DNA from: Terebella lapidaria
Taxonomy: Eukaryota > Annelida > Polychaeta > Terebellida > Terebellidae
Direction: 5' to 3'
Length of the DNA: 64,000 bases
NCBI GenBank assembly: GCA_949152475.1
Contig: OX424561.1
Location: 29,630,481 to 29,694,480 of the forward strand
Positions within the stretch are counted from its first letter, which is position 1. Each line of letters starts with the position of its first letter. A program made the position numbers and the translations under genes. Shown here piece after piece: positions 1 through 11,306 of the stretch. Below the pieces are notes generated by a model. That model saw only the letters and a list, made by a program, of their open reading frames with translations. It was not told the DNA's origin and searched no databases.

Positions 1-221
1 TTCGCCCTGCGGTGGACGTCGCACTCCCACGCCGTCGAGCTGGCGACGGCTTCGTTCAATTCTTCAATTCTGTCCTCTTTCGGGATTTCTCGCATGAGTT
101 CTTTGAATAGAACTGCCTTCATAGTACACCCTTTCTCTGTGATAACGTCAAAGCAAACGTCAGGTTGTTTGTTGGTCGACGTCTTGAGGCGACACGTGAT
201 TCTGTCGCTGAGCTTGATGGT
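1..221 (-). CDS. Partial exon of an unidentified protein
   Basis: On the minus strand an acceptor (TTATTTCAG) sits just above position 221, and an open frame then runs to the window edge. The frame begins TIKLSDRITCRLK and continues through KAVLFKELMREIPKEDRIEE, giving about 73 residues with no stop. The mixed charged/hydrophobic composition looks like real coding sequence. I do not recognise the family. The 3' end lies outside the window, so this is an internal or terminal exon fragment. It could also belong to a multicopy mobile gene. Confidence 0.4.
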
Positions 222-539
222 CTGAAATAATAAGGATAATGATATATTTTTTATTTCTATTTCAGTAGAGGTTAGGTGGTGTAGGGAGCAGATACTGACG
301 TACAGCCGAGGATTTTTGTAGAAGATGTGTGACTGCGATATAAATATCCATGGAATTTTTTGTGTGTGATGCGTTTGTGCTTTTGTGGCACTGTACAGTT
401 TGCTACCTGTGATATGTACCCAAGGTATTTCACGTTGTGACTGCGATATTATTAAGGCATTTCGGCAGAAATGCCTTTATGGTTTTAGCAGAATTTTTTT
501 TTTTTTTTCTTTTTCTTCTTTTTCTTCTTCCGCCACTTT

Positions 540-2065
540 TGGTTTCCGGACGATAACTTTAGATTGCCTTGACGGATCCTCGTCAAATTTTCACCACAAG
601 TCAGAAATGATATGTGGAAGAACCCTATTCTTTTTGAGCCGGATCCGGATGAAATCAAGGCTAATTTTGAGACTTGGTTTCTGGACGATAACTGGAAAAA
701 TATTCACGCAATAGTTGCAGAACTCTGCATGGAGGTTCATATGCCACCAGGGAAGAACCCTATTGATTTTGGGATCGATCCGTCGAACGACCTTTGACCT
801 AGAGGTCGAAATAATTTTTTGCTGATTCATCCTTGAGGCTTCCTGCATATCTCAGAAACCGTGCATCGTAGAGCGAAACGGACGTTATTTTCGGACTCGT
901 CGCCCTAGACAAACATCTCTAGGGTGTATTATTTTTTTTTGATCCGGCTCCGAGGTCCGTGACGTCCTTGAGGATGAAATCGAGGCTGATCTTGAAACTT
1001 GGTTTCCGGACGATAACTCGAAAAATATTCAGGCAATAGTTGCAGAATTTTGCACGGAGGTTTATATATCAACAGGGAAGAACCCTATTGATTTTGGGAT
1101 CGATACGTCAAACGACCTTTGACCTAGAGGTCAAAATAATTTTTTGCTGAGTCATCCATGAGGCATCCTGCATATCTCGGAAACGGTGCGTCGTAGAGCG
1201 AAACGGACGTTATTTTCGGACTCGTCGCCCTAGACAAACATGTCTAAGGGGTATTATGGATGAACTTTGACCTTGACCTTGAATTTTTTTGCCGAGTCGG
1301 CATTTTTCGTTTTCCTCGATATCTCGGAAACGGTGCGTCGTAGAGCGAAACGGACGTTATTTTCGGACTCGTCGCCCCTAGACAAACATGTCTAAAGGGT
1401 ATTATGGATGAACTTTGACCTTGACCTTGAATTTTTTTGCCGAGTCGGCATTTTTCGTTTTCGTCGATATCTCGGAAACGGTGCGTCGTAGAGCGAAACG
1501 GACGTTATTTTCGGACTCGTCGCCCTAGACTAACATGTCTAGATGGTATTATGGATGAACTTTGACCTTGACCCGAAATTTTTTTGCCGAGTCGGCATTT
1601 TTCGTTTTCGTCGATATCTCGGAAACGGTGCTTCGTAGAGCGAAACGGACGTTATTTTCGGAATCGTCGCCCTAGACAAACATGTCTAAGGGGTATTATG
1701 GATGAAGATTGACCTTGACCCAATTTTTTTTTGCCGAGTCGGCATTTTTCGTTTTCGTCGATATCTCGGAAACGGTGCGTCGTAGAGCGAAACGGACGTT
1801 ATTTTCAGACTCGTCGCCCTAGACTAACATGTCTAAGGGGTATTATGGATGAACTTTGACCTTGACCCGAAAATTTTTTGCCGAGTCGGCATTTTTCGTT
1901 TTCGTCGATATCTCGGAAACGGTGTGTCGTAGAGCGAAACGGACGTTATTTTCGGACTCGTCGCCCTAGACTAACATGTCTGAGGGGTATTATGGATGAA
2001 CTTTGACCTTGAACTTTGAAATTTTTTTGCCGAGTCGGCATTTTTCTTTTTCGTCGATATCTAGT
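540..2065. repeat. 147-148 bp satellite array with longer composite units
   Basis: From about 1180 to 2065 a unit containing GGAAACGGTGCGTCGTAGAG, GGACTCGTCGCCCTAGAC, TATTATGGATGAACTTTGAC and GCCGAGTCGGCATTTTTC repeats. The marker GTATTATGGA starts at 1251, 1399, 1546, 1693, 1840 and 1987, so the period is 147-148 bp. Before that, two longer units (about 613-950 and 951-1250) carry the same satellite core plus an extra segment containing GAAGAACCCTATTGATTTTG. Short ORFs here are artefacts of the repeat. Confidence 0.9.
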
Positions 2066-2439
2066 ATATATTATAAATTAATCATCACACCGAAATGCCT
2101 CCAAGGCATCTTTAGGCCTTGACGTCTAGTTATTCAAAACAGTCTCATTATCTATTCAACAATGGTCTCAGGTTAAGGTCATGGCCTGGATTTTTATGTC
2201 ATGACCCCAGAGTTAAGGTCACTACGCCATACAGGCGTCTTACGTAACGCATTCCACGCTACGCTATACAGCATATCTTACTCTCTCTTGTAGCATATTT
2301 TCATTCCTGGAGACTTTAATTTGTTGTCTCAATCTAGTCACTCGTTTTTCCCTAGAATACTTTTATTTCTTGAAACTTTGTGCTGACAATCTAGTCACCT
2401 TGTGTTTTCCTAGTCATGTTTCCATTTCACGAGTGATCT
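2066..2439. other. Non-coding, AT-rich, no gene seen
   Basis: No coding potential, RNA gene or terminal repeats are visible between the satellite and the hAT-type element. AGTCACT-type phrases recur weakly. Confidence 0.5.
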
Positions 2440-3293
2440 CAGGGCTCGAAATTAACTTTTTGGGCCACTTGCTCTGAGGGAAAGTGGCTTGAAAATTTTT
2501 TTTGCCCGCAGAAATATTGTACTTGCCCTCCATGTCATGCGAATTCATAATAAGCGCTATTTTAAAACAAGCCTGGTGTTGATTTTACGCACATACATGT
2601 ATCATCATTATGTTAAAATAGTGTCAAAACTACTGATATTTGTTGTTTAATTTTATCATATTGTACATATATATTGCACCATCAATTTCTGGGCAGGGGT
2701 GATCATGACGTAGCAGGTCAATGCTGTAGCGGCTGTCTGCGCAGCTTCTTGTTCAACTCGACCCCCCATCATTCGAATTAGAAGACGTCGTGACATCTGA
2801 TTCACGAGGTGCAGATTTCTTCAGCGAAATATCTTCCTCGTTAGGTTCCTTTGCGGGTCTTTCCGCACCCTTAAAGTGTTTCAACATACCATGTCCAACG
2901 ATCATTACGATGTTGTCATGCAAGCGCCGCTGAGGCCTGAGGGGAGTGCAATCACGTGACACATTTCTACAACGCCATTGGCCGATCAACCATGCTTGCA
3001 TAATTGTATACCCAATTATTTGTCGTTGGCCAATGAAAAATAGCGCTCGGAAAAATCAATAATGACTCGCTACGCTTCGTGAATCATCGGCCGTGGGCAA
3101 TATGGTCACACGTGGCAATCGATGTACGAGGTTGGCGGAAGGAAATTACGTAAAATCCGACATTTCATGGGAAATCTGGGATTTCCGGGAAAAAAAACCT
3201 ACTTGCCCGTGCGGGAATGAGCTTGGCATATTTTACTTGCCCCCACCAATTATCTACATGCCCCGGGACGTCGGTCCTTAATTTCGAGCCCTG
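2440..3293. mobile_element. Non-autonomous hAT-type element, about 854 bp
   Basis: The ends are inverted: CAGGGCTCGAAATTAA at 2440 and its complement ending at 3293. CAGGG-type ends are characteristic of hAT transposons. The flanks share GATCT/GATCTCA next to the ends, consistent with an eroded 8-bp target duplication, though the exact frame is ambiguous. Both subterminal regions carry ACTTGCCC-like phrases. No transposase is encoded, so it would depend on a hAT transposase supplied elsewhere. Confidence 0.7.
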
Positions 3294-4047
3294 GATCTCA
3301 CAGGTCTTACCTTTCATTAAATATTTTGTATTACTCGAACATTGTATCTGTCATATATGTGTGATTTACGATTGTCTTGCCTCTGTATGTCCGTAGATGC
3401 TTCATTGTCTTTGACTACCACAACCAAGCGAAATGATTATCATAACCAAAATTTGCCGTGCATTTTGTGATAAAATTGAACTGCAATACTGTGAGTCATT
3501 TCCACAAAACATAGCCAAGAAAAACATAAAAAAATCTCAGATGTATGAGACAAAGTACAACAAATGAAATTACCATTCGGAGACCAATGATGGCAAATAA
3601 AATATAACATTGTATAATAAATTGAACATAGCACCAAGGGTGTTGTAGCTTACCGGCAGATAATGAGAATTCTACAGATTATTGATTTTCCAAAATATAA
3701 ATTGTTACACTGATTTTCAACTCTTTTGTCGAAACATGTTCCTAAATGTTGCCGAACACACGTTTTCCGTTTTGACTATAATACGAAAATCACAGAAAGG
3801 TGAAAGAAGGTTAAGGTACATGAGTGCAGGGTTTGGGAAAAAATTGTTTGAATAGATTTTGAGAAAATGGCTGCCAAAGACAAAAGTCATCCTTTTTTTG
3901 ACAAAAAAGTCGATTTGACCTTCCAAGGCATTCAAGGTCAAATTCAAGGTCACCACTCTAACTACAATATTTGATTTCCCATTTGAATTTGCCAATACTT
4001 AGGCTCTATTTTGAAGTGTTCTTTGAGTTTAGTCTGCACAGCCATTA
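3294..4047. other. Non-coding stretch with left arm of a 36-bp inverted repeat
   Basis: At 3488-3523 there is a sequence (core CCACAAAACATAGCCAAGA) whose inverted copy lies at 5635-5670. No gene is recognised. GACCTT/AAGGTCA phrases cluster at 3915-3955. Confidence 0.5.
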
Positions 4048-4810
4048 TCACTGTGGTGAGACTGGATGCACTAACGATCGTTAGTGCATCCCGCAATGGC
4101 GAACCCACTCGCGGTTCGTTTGAATTTTCTTCATTTTCCCGATAATTACGATTGTGATCGATACACACATGCATCTGCTGATTCTTATGCGCACGAAACA
4201 ACCGTTCGTTGCAAATACATAGCGATTTATGTTGGTTTGAGCATGAAAAACTCGTCTGAAAAAAAGCTGAAAGATTCCCTAACGATTGTTTTTGTAAAAT
4301 CGAAGATTCCCTAACGAACATGTGAAGATTCCCTAACGATCTTTTCTTTATTAATTCAAATCTACGTTATTTAAATGTTAAGCGTGAAATAAAGAACCAA
4401 TTGACATGTATTGATGTGTATAGATGATCTTCTAATACAGATTTCCTATTATTGATGTGACATTCGCTAATTTATGTCGCATAAATAAACGAATTCACAA
4501 TGGTGTATGATATGGACGTATTACAATATACACGTATTAGGCCTATATCGTTAGGGAATCTCACTTTCGTCGTTGGTGAATCTTATCGCTAATTCTTTTC
4601 CTCAACATATCTAAACAAAGAAGCGTGATCTGCTTGAAATAACTACGCATGTCTTTGACCAAAACACTAAGCTACCTTCAGAGTGTCCATTTATCACAAA
4701 TGGACCTGTCATTTAATAGAATACGGTTAAAAACCAAACTGATCGTGTTTACTGTCGGCCATTGCGGGATGCACTAACGATCGTTAGTGCATCCAGTATC
4801 ACCACAGTGA
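4048..4810. mobile_element. MITE with palindromic terminal repeats and TTA target site
   Basis: Inverted ends begin TCACTGTGGTGA and run through a perfect 28-bp palindrome at each end (4064-4091 and 4767-4794, half-site GGATGCACTAACGA), then CGCAATGGC. The flanks are TTA (4045-4047) and TTA (4811-4813), which suits a PIF/Harbinger-type 3-bp duplication. Inside, the motif GATTCCCTAACGA occurs three times forward (about 4272-4340) and once inverted (about 4550), like subterminal transposase sites. No transposase ORF is present. Confidence 0.75.
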
Positions 4811-6035
4811 TTATGAACGAAAAATTGGGTGAAACGTCCAAAAAAAAATTTAATTACCAAAAAAAAAGTTTTGCTGCAAATGGGTCAAAAGGAATAGTGA
4901 CTCGATTTGGGACCCGTTAAAAAATTAAAATGGCTGCCACACACACAAATTTCAAAACTGATCAGACTGTTTTTGAGAAAATGGCCACCATGGTCCATTT
5001 TCCATTTTTGACTTCAGTTTTGACTTCAGAAAAAAAAAATTGCTGCAAAATCGGCAAAAAACGATTCAATCAACAGATTTTCAAAACAAATTTTTACATA
5101 TTGGCAAAAGGTATGATTAAGAATTACAGACCTGGACGGACGATGGACGACGGACGAAAAGCCGCGGCAATAGCTTATCGGCCCAAACAAACACAATTTG
5201 TCCTACTGGGTGTGCTTAAATGTACGTGGTGCAATTTTATGTTACTGGACCTATGATCCGATAGTCTATTGGCATGTAGTTGCCTCTGTCGTCCGTCATC
5301 GTCATAGAATACTAGTCGTTGAAGTCCTGAGTATTGGCCCATTCAAATGTGGAGTCACATATAGTGATTTCAATAGTGACATTGAATTTGACCTTCAATG
5401 ACCATGGGAGGTCAATCAGCAATTTTGCTGAAGAATAAAAAACAGACTTTCTGTATGTTCCTTTATGACGTCTAAAAGTACTGTTGCCATTGATTCGCCG
5501 GTCTGCTGATGGTGGTCATTATGATTTAATGACAGGTTACTGAAATTGAAAGTATTTGGCTGAAATCAAATCACTATCAGTTTTGCATTTTTTTTCTCAA
5601 TTTAGGAAAAAATGTAACATAATTTAAAATATGGTTTTCTTGGCTATGTTTTGTGGGAATGACTCATAGTACCATAGTACATCCTAAATTTGGACGACAA
5701 TTCATTGAGTGACATGCCTACTATATTCCTAGCTCTATGTTATACGTAACGAGACGTTGATCGGGTTGACAACGTTTGTTTTTTTCAGGTTTCATCTACC
5801 AATGCATCATTTTTGAGCATGTGAGACACAACGCATGTGAGGCACAACGCATAGGTATGACAGACAGAAACCTATAGGGCCGTGAAGACGGTATCACTAT
5901 GTCTGAAGCTATAAATATGCTCACCCAACAGTAGTCAGTCCAACAAGGAACTAAATATGCACTTGACATGTATGTGGTACTTGAGAATGTTGTGAGCCAA
6001 TCCCACCCCCACTCAATGTTTGAAAAAATAGGTGA
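4811..6035. other. Non-coding stretch with right arm of the 36-bp inverted repeat
   Basis: The inverse copy of the 3488-3523 sequence lies at 5635-5670, so the pair brackets the MITE and about 2.2 kb in all. No convincing exon was seen. The 5' exons of the 6.0-7.0 kb gene may lie here or further upstream. Confidence 0.45.
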
Positions 6036-7037
6036 ATGCATTCAACTGAATGTATGTTTGTCAATATAGTAGATCTCGATTTGTATCTTTTCGCTTCAGA
6101 AAATGTCGTAGAGATGCTGTCCGCAAGTATCGTCGTTGCAATCGTAACCATAACGTGGATGCTGGTGTTATTTGCTGGAGTTTACATCACACTGAAAAAC
6201 TATGTCCAGATCTGGCGATATACACGGCAGCACCGTGAGGAGAGCTCCCGAGCTGAAATGAGGTGGAGGGCTCTGCGAGCGGGCCAGTGTGCCACGGACG
6301 TTATAATGTGTCTCACCAGTGGTGTTCTCATCATGACACCCCTTGCACCAGCGCTAGTGGCCACTCTTCGAGAGAATTATCAGTGGAATACAAAAGCTCC
6401 AACCTTCAGCAACGGAAGTGCGTTCTACACAATCAACTTAGGTATCCTGTTTCACATGTTGATTCTCATCATGTGTGCAGTCATTCTGGTAAGATTCAGA
6501 CATCGATTTTTGATGAAAGTTAACTCGTCCACAAGCAAGTGTGACAAGAAGGATTCATTTTGTACGAGAATGGTTGTCAATTTACGCAGATACAGCAAGT
6601 CTGCGATATTCTGGATGTGCGTGGTACACATACTCCTGTTTCTCGACTTGCGCTTTGGACCGACTTTCCCGGAAATGGAAAACACCAAAGTGATTGAAAT
6701 ATACTCAGACATGGAAATAGACCTACACTCATTGAGTAAAATATATCCACTGGTTTTGATCCCATTTAGTTTGATCATCACGGTGGCCATTGCAATAGCA
6801 ACCGAAAAACTTGGGTGGAGGTTGGCGGCTGGTGTACAGGACAATCTCTATATAACATCCGAATCCCATGGCACAAGTTGGCAGGACCTTTGGCTCCATT
6901 TCGTGCTGCCTTGGATACTTGAAATAGTGGCAGTGTCTTTGACCTACACTCACACAGAAACTTTCTTTGTGGCAAACATCACCTGGTACTGGACATATGC
7001 CTGCGTGGCTTGTTGTTCTTTCTTCATGGGACACTAG
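6036..7037 (+). CDS. Putative seven-transmembrane protein, family unknown
   Basis: A 333-codon open frame has about seven hydrophobic segments: near residues 29-52 (ASIVVAIVTITWMLVLFAGV), 87-110, 130-155, 191-207, 238-260, 290-308 and 314-331. Charged loops separate them, and there is an N-glycosylation-like NGS. This suggests a plasma-membrane receptor-like protein. I see no diagnostic GPCR motif (no clear DRY or NPxxY). Residues before about 22 may be intronic, because a good acceptor (TCTTTTCGCTTCAG) ends at 6099, so this could be the last exon of a longer gene. The stop is TAG at 7035. Possible poly(A) signals follow at about 7301 and 7580. Confidence 0.55.
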   Translation: MHSTECMFVNIVDLDLYLFASENVVEMLSASIVVAIVTITWMLVLFAGVYITLKNYVQIWRYTRQHREESSRAEMRWRALRAGQCATDVIMCLTSGVLIMTPLAPALVATLRENYQWNTKAPTFSNGSAFYTINLGILFHMLILIMCAVILVRFRHRFLMKVNSSTSKCDKKDSFCTRMVVNLRRYSKSAIFWMCVVHILLFLDLRFGPTFPEMENTKVIEIYSDMEIDLHSLSKIYPLVLIPFSLIITVAIAIATEKLGWRLAAGVQDNLYITSESHGTSWQDLWLHFVLPWILEIVAVSLTYTHTETFFVANITWYWTYACVACCSFFMGH

Positions 7038-9486
7038 CTATGGTAGGAGATGTGGACAGCTTCAGAGAGAGGCTAGAGATGTGTGGAATAAGATTTGGAA
7101 AAGTATGGATCCCATGTATGGATCGTAAATATATTTACATGATGCAATTTCAGAGGAGTTGATTCTTCTTGTGAGTTTCGATGTTGTTTGAAAAACATAT
7201 GATATATATCTGACATTTAATATTTTTCATCATTTGTGATAAGTGAATATGTAATATATTTTATCTATGGTTGGATTTTATTCATGTAGGTGTAACGAAA
7301 AATAAAAACATATACCTGTATTCATGTTCCAGCCACTTAGTACATTGCTGTAAAAATACCGGTATGTGTTGAAAATTGCTGATCTGCCTGTATGTTTAAG
7401 TGACATAAATGTCATCGAAGAGTTTCTCTTTGGTGTCATATACTCGCTCAGTCTCCATGCTCAGTATGTGATAATGAGTGAAAGAAGAATTCTATCAACT
7501 TTACAAAAGTGTTTGTAGAATCAAATCCTATATATTATTATATTATATCATTTTTATAAGTCTTTTATATTTATTTGCTGAATAAATATTGTTGTGAAAT
7601 TTGTATATTCTGTTTGACTTTCATGTCTAAGCAGGTAAGGGAAACAGTGATCATGCCAATGACCACCCAATACCAAACATATCTAGGATGGGGTATGACC
7701 AGTAGTCTAGGATTTTTTTCCAAACACCAAGCATCTGTGCCTTGCAATGTGGATACATGAGTTTTGATAATTGGAAGCGATATTCATGGATTGCATATTT
7801 AATGCCTGATGGATGCCCCGGACTTTTTTGGATAAATGTATTCTAGGGAGGATCATACACGCTTGTAAGGGCACGGGGTACTCTGCTAAAAACACCAGTT
7901 TGTGTTACCGGGCAGGGACTAAAGCTAAGAACATGACAAAACAAGAAGCAAAAACACAAGAAGCAAGAACAGAAGACCGTTTATTTATTTACACAAACCA
8001 TTTGCAATTAGTACTTGGTACAGGTATGAACATTGGAGCTTTGAAATTGAACGGGCCCACTTAACAGTCGATTTCGCATGTGTCATGCAATGAGAAAATG
8101 AAGGAATAATATGCATAAACGTAAAAATGATAGTAATGACAGTACTGCGGTCAAATCTGCCGGTCGTTTCAATAAACTTAAATATACTTATGATGGTGTT
8201 TAACGGGGATGTCAACGCAGAACAACCTCTCAGAAGAGAATGCAATATATTTTGTTTGTCGACTTTATTAAATGAAAGTTTGATGTATATTGAGCAACGG
8301 TAAGATGTGAAGCAGAATATTTCTTGCATCGTTGAATTGCGGGCATTCAAGACAGAAATGTAGAGGACTTTCAGATTGGAAGTTACACTTATTGCTTCTG
8401 GATGAATCTATGAAATTGTACATAAATCATTGCTCGTTTAACCCACATAAACCCATTCGTGTTCTGCAACGGTGTATTTGGTCCATGCCATATCCAAAAG
8501 AATACATCTCCTACCTTTGGAAACAGACTCGATTTTCAAGTGGAGAGTCCATCGGCCTCAATATCACACTCGTACTACACCATAGCCTAATTAGACGATG
8601 TATAGAAAGAGTTGCGATAGACACAGTTCTCGTCATGGGAGGACGTATATCAAGTTCGTTAAGAAGTATGTAGTTTCTAACCGTTTGAATGCTCTGGATT
8701 TTCCTGGCAAGTTTTAATCTTGACTTGCGTGGATGGTCGTTCCCAGTATGTTCTTCTGAGTATTTCGATCGATATGCTCTCACGCTGATCAGTGAGTTTG
8801 TTTTGTATGAACACAAACAATGATACAAGTAACCTACAGTGGAGAGAATTATTTTTGTGGCCAGCGGAAATATGTTGGGATGGGAAAGTTTATGTGATCA
8901 GTAGCCTTAATTTTTGGATTAAAGAACATATCTATCGATGTATATCTAAGCCCAGACATTCAATGGTTTTAATGATGCCCAATGTTTTGGATCAAATTGA
9001 TAGTTTATTCGTCTATTTTGGTGTAAAAAAAAACATTTGTCATCACATTTTATCACTTTTATATCTTAAGCTATAAAAGTTGGCAACCTTTCGTAATTGT
9101 TCTGTCAACATCAGAAATTTAGCTCAATATTTTTGTTGCGCTACTATATGCGTATGTATTACGGTAAATCAACAAATATCGCAAAGCTCTCACAGTATTT
9201 GCGTTTATTCACAAGATTAAAATGTAAAACCTCATGGAAACAATCAGAAATATTATTTTTGAAAGTGCTGTGATCCTTTTGTTGAGATTACTGTATTTAA
9301 CAAAGAATAGCAGCATGAGCAGGACCGGGCCCACTCATACCTACCCTCCGTGGGTCTCATTTTAGGCAAACCTAGAAGACCAGCGCGACGCGCTGGCCAA
9401 TAATACGGGTCTCAAATCCATATCTGCACCTGTCGAGTTATACACCCATTGCATCATTGGGAAACTAGGTATTATCGCCTTTTTTT
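7038..9486. other. 3' flank and intergenic DNA, no gene recognised
   Basis: AATAAA-like signals near 7301 and 7580 could end the upstream transcript. The open frames at 8.3-8.8 kb are short, on both strands, and match nothing I recognise. Confidence 0.4.
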
Positions 9487-9502
9487 CTTCCACCAACATG
9501 GC

Positions 9503-9554
9503 TGAAATGGCCTTCTTGAGCCCAAAGTGCCGTTAAGCTTTATTCCTCCTTCTT
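9503..9554 (+). repeat. 52-bp LINE 3'-tail insertion with 16-bp target duplication
   Basis: Only TGAAATGGCC through the TTC-rich tail is present. It is flanked by CTTCCACCAACATGGC at 9487-9502 and again at 9555-9570, a perfect target-site duplication. This proves a retrotransposed, extremely 5'-truncated copy of the same LINE 3' end seen at 18.4, 24.9, 30.1 and 62.8 kb. Confidence 0.9.
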
Positions 9555-9570
9555 CTTCCACCAACATGGC

Positions 9571-11172
9571 CCTGACATTGCTCAAATTGTTGATCGTCCA
9601 GACAACTCAAATAGGATGTATAGCTTCTTAATACTACTCATGTAATGATGCGCTTAATTGAGTTGGTGATCCTGCATTTTAAGCCTCACTGAAGGTACAT
9701 TAGGAGACCCGAGTTGCACAACGAAAAAGTGTTCCCGATGTGAGCAATGCGTTTGGTAAGTCAAATTTGTTCAGTTGAATTGATGAGTTGAAAGTGATCT
9801 CAATGGCTCTTTGCATTAAAGCTGTAAGTATATTATAAATAGATAAACGACCATGTAAAAAAATATTATGATAACGACCACGATCTTCCCCGACGGATAA
9901 ACCGAACGTAAAACCACAGAACCACGCGTTGTTTGTTTTGCTTCGAATGTGGGCGGGTCTATGCACTGGCGCGAGTCAGGCCGCCCACGACAGAGGCCAG
10001 AGGCAGTCGGCTGTAACGGCGAAGTGGTATAAAGCCATTCTTGCAGTGTGTGTCGATGATCATTTGACATGTTCCCCACAGCACAGATGTCAGAGAACAC
10101 ACAAACTGCAAAGTATAATTGCATAATATACATACGTGCACACAATTACTCGTATAATTAGGGCTACATATTTCCCTCCTAGCCGTAATGAACGTATTAT
10201 CCATTGGTGTGACGAATTTGTATGGTTCCCAGTAATTCACGTGCATAGATATATCCCCGTAATGTAGCCACATCAACAGTAAAGTTATCATACATATTTG
10301 TACACAACATACAAACAGGCTTTGTGACCTGGTAAATTTTGTACTCATATGTTGTTGAGCAGTGCTCAGTCATTGTATGCTATATTACTAACCTAGAGTA
10401 CATGCCAGTAGGTGTATACCTGTAACATAGCATGTACATGTACAATTGGACAGACTATCAAGGGTGACGCTATCAATGTTATATGATTACAAAATATTCC
10501 GTCAGAGATGTCACCCATATTGTCACACCCTACATTCAACCAATATGCTATAAACACTGAAATATAGATATACACAATGAAATGCATTACATACGGACAT
10601 TGAGGACGATGTGTATGCCTCCTTGGTCTATTGAGTATGCCACATTGTAGGCCAGTCGCCCCCTCCTTTTATACGGCCGAAAATCCCCCTGGTCGGCCTA
10701 GGCCAAAGGCACCTACTTACGTCACCAGTCAGCACGAAAGGTTCAGGGGATGTCTCAAAAGGTCGAATGGATTGTACAGTATCTCTTTATATAGCATACT
10801 TACAGCTTTAAGGAGACTCATGGCAGATCTTTCGCCGCCCGCATACTATTCCCAGTCGCTGAAGATTTCCTTCTGCAGTCTTCTGTATTTTTGTCGTTGA
10901 TGGCGTTTCAATTTTCGGTCGTTCACGAGTCAGACTTGCGTCGCTACAAAAGTACACTCCTTGTGAAAGAGTTGGACCAGCAGATAGAGGGACATCTAGG
11001 GTCGCCTTTTCCCGTTCATGTGTTCCAGATCGTTGTTGGTACGAATTGGAAGCCCGTATACACTCCATGAATCGGGAGACCACACGAAGTTCGTGGCCTC
11101 GGTCCAGGTGTGGCGCATATACTAGTAAGTGACGAGGTCCTTCAGGGCTCGCTGGTTGCGTCACCCTCTAAC
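9571..11172. other. Intergenic, no gene recognised
   Basis: Open frames on both strands are short and low in complexity. No domain or RNA gene is recognised. Confidence 0.4.
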
Positions 11173-11306
11173 CTGCCAAGAATGGCTGGGATGTGGTTGG
11201 TGGGGATGAGACACAGGGCGATGATCTTCTTCACAAACTTGTTCGTCCCGTCATCACCGTGGTATGCAGCCTGAAGACCAATGCCGTGCACGTTTCGCCA
11301 CACAGC
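11173..11306 (-). pseudogene. Mutator-like (MULE) transposase exon fragment
   Basis: On the minus strand an acceptor (TTCTTTCTAG) opens an exon reading AVWRNVHGIGLQAAYHGDD, then KFVKKIIALCLIPTNHIP. It ends at a GT donor (GGCAG|GTTAG). The pattern W-x2-V-x2-[IL]-GLQ-xAY...FVxK-[IL]-x-AL-x-[FL]-[IV]-P-x2-I resembles the segment after the DDE core in animal MULE/FLYWCH-type transposases. No DDE core was found next to it, so it is a relic or one exon of a broken copy. Confidence 0.4.

Noticed and set aside
612..797. Short ORFs in the satellite region
   Set aside because: They lie in composite satellite units, with no codon-level conservation between units.
1180..2065. CRISPR array
   Set aside because: Repeats are contiguous 147-bp units without unique spacers, and the DNA is eukaryotic.
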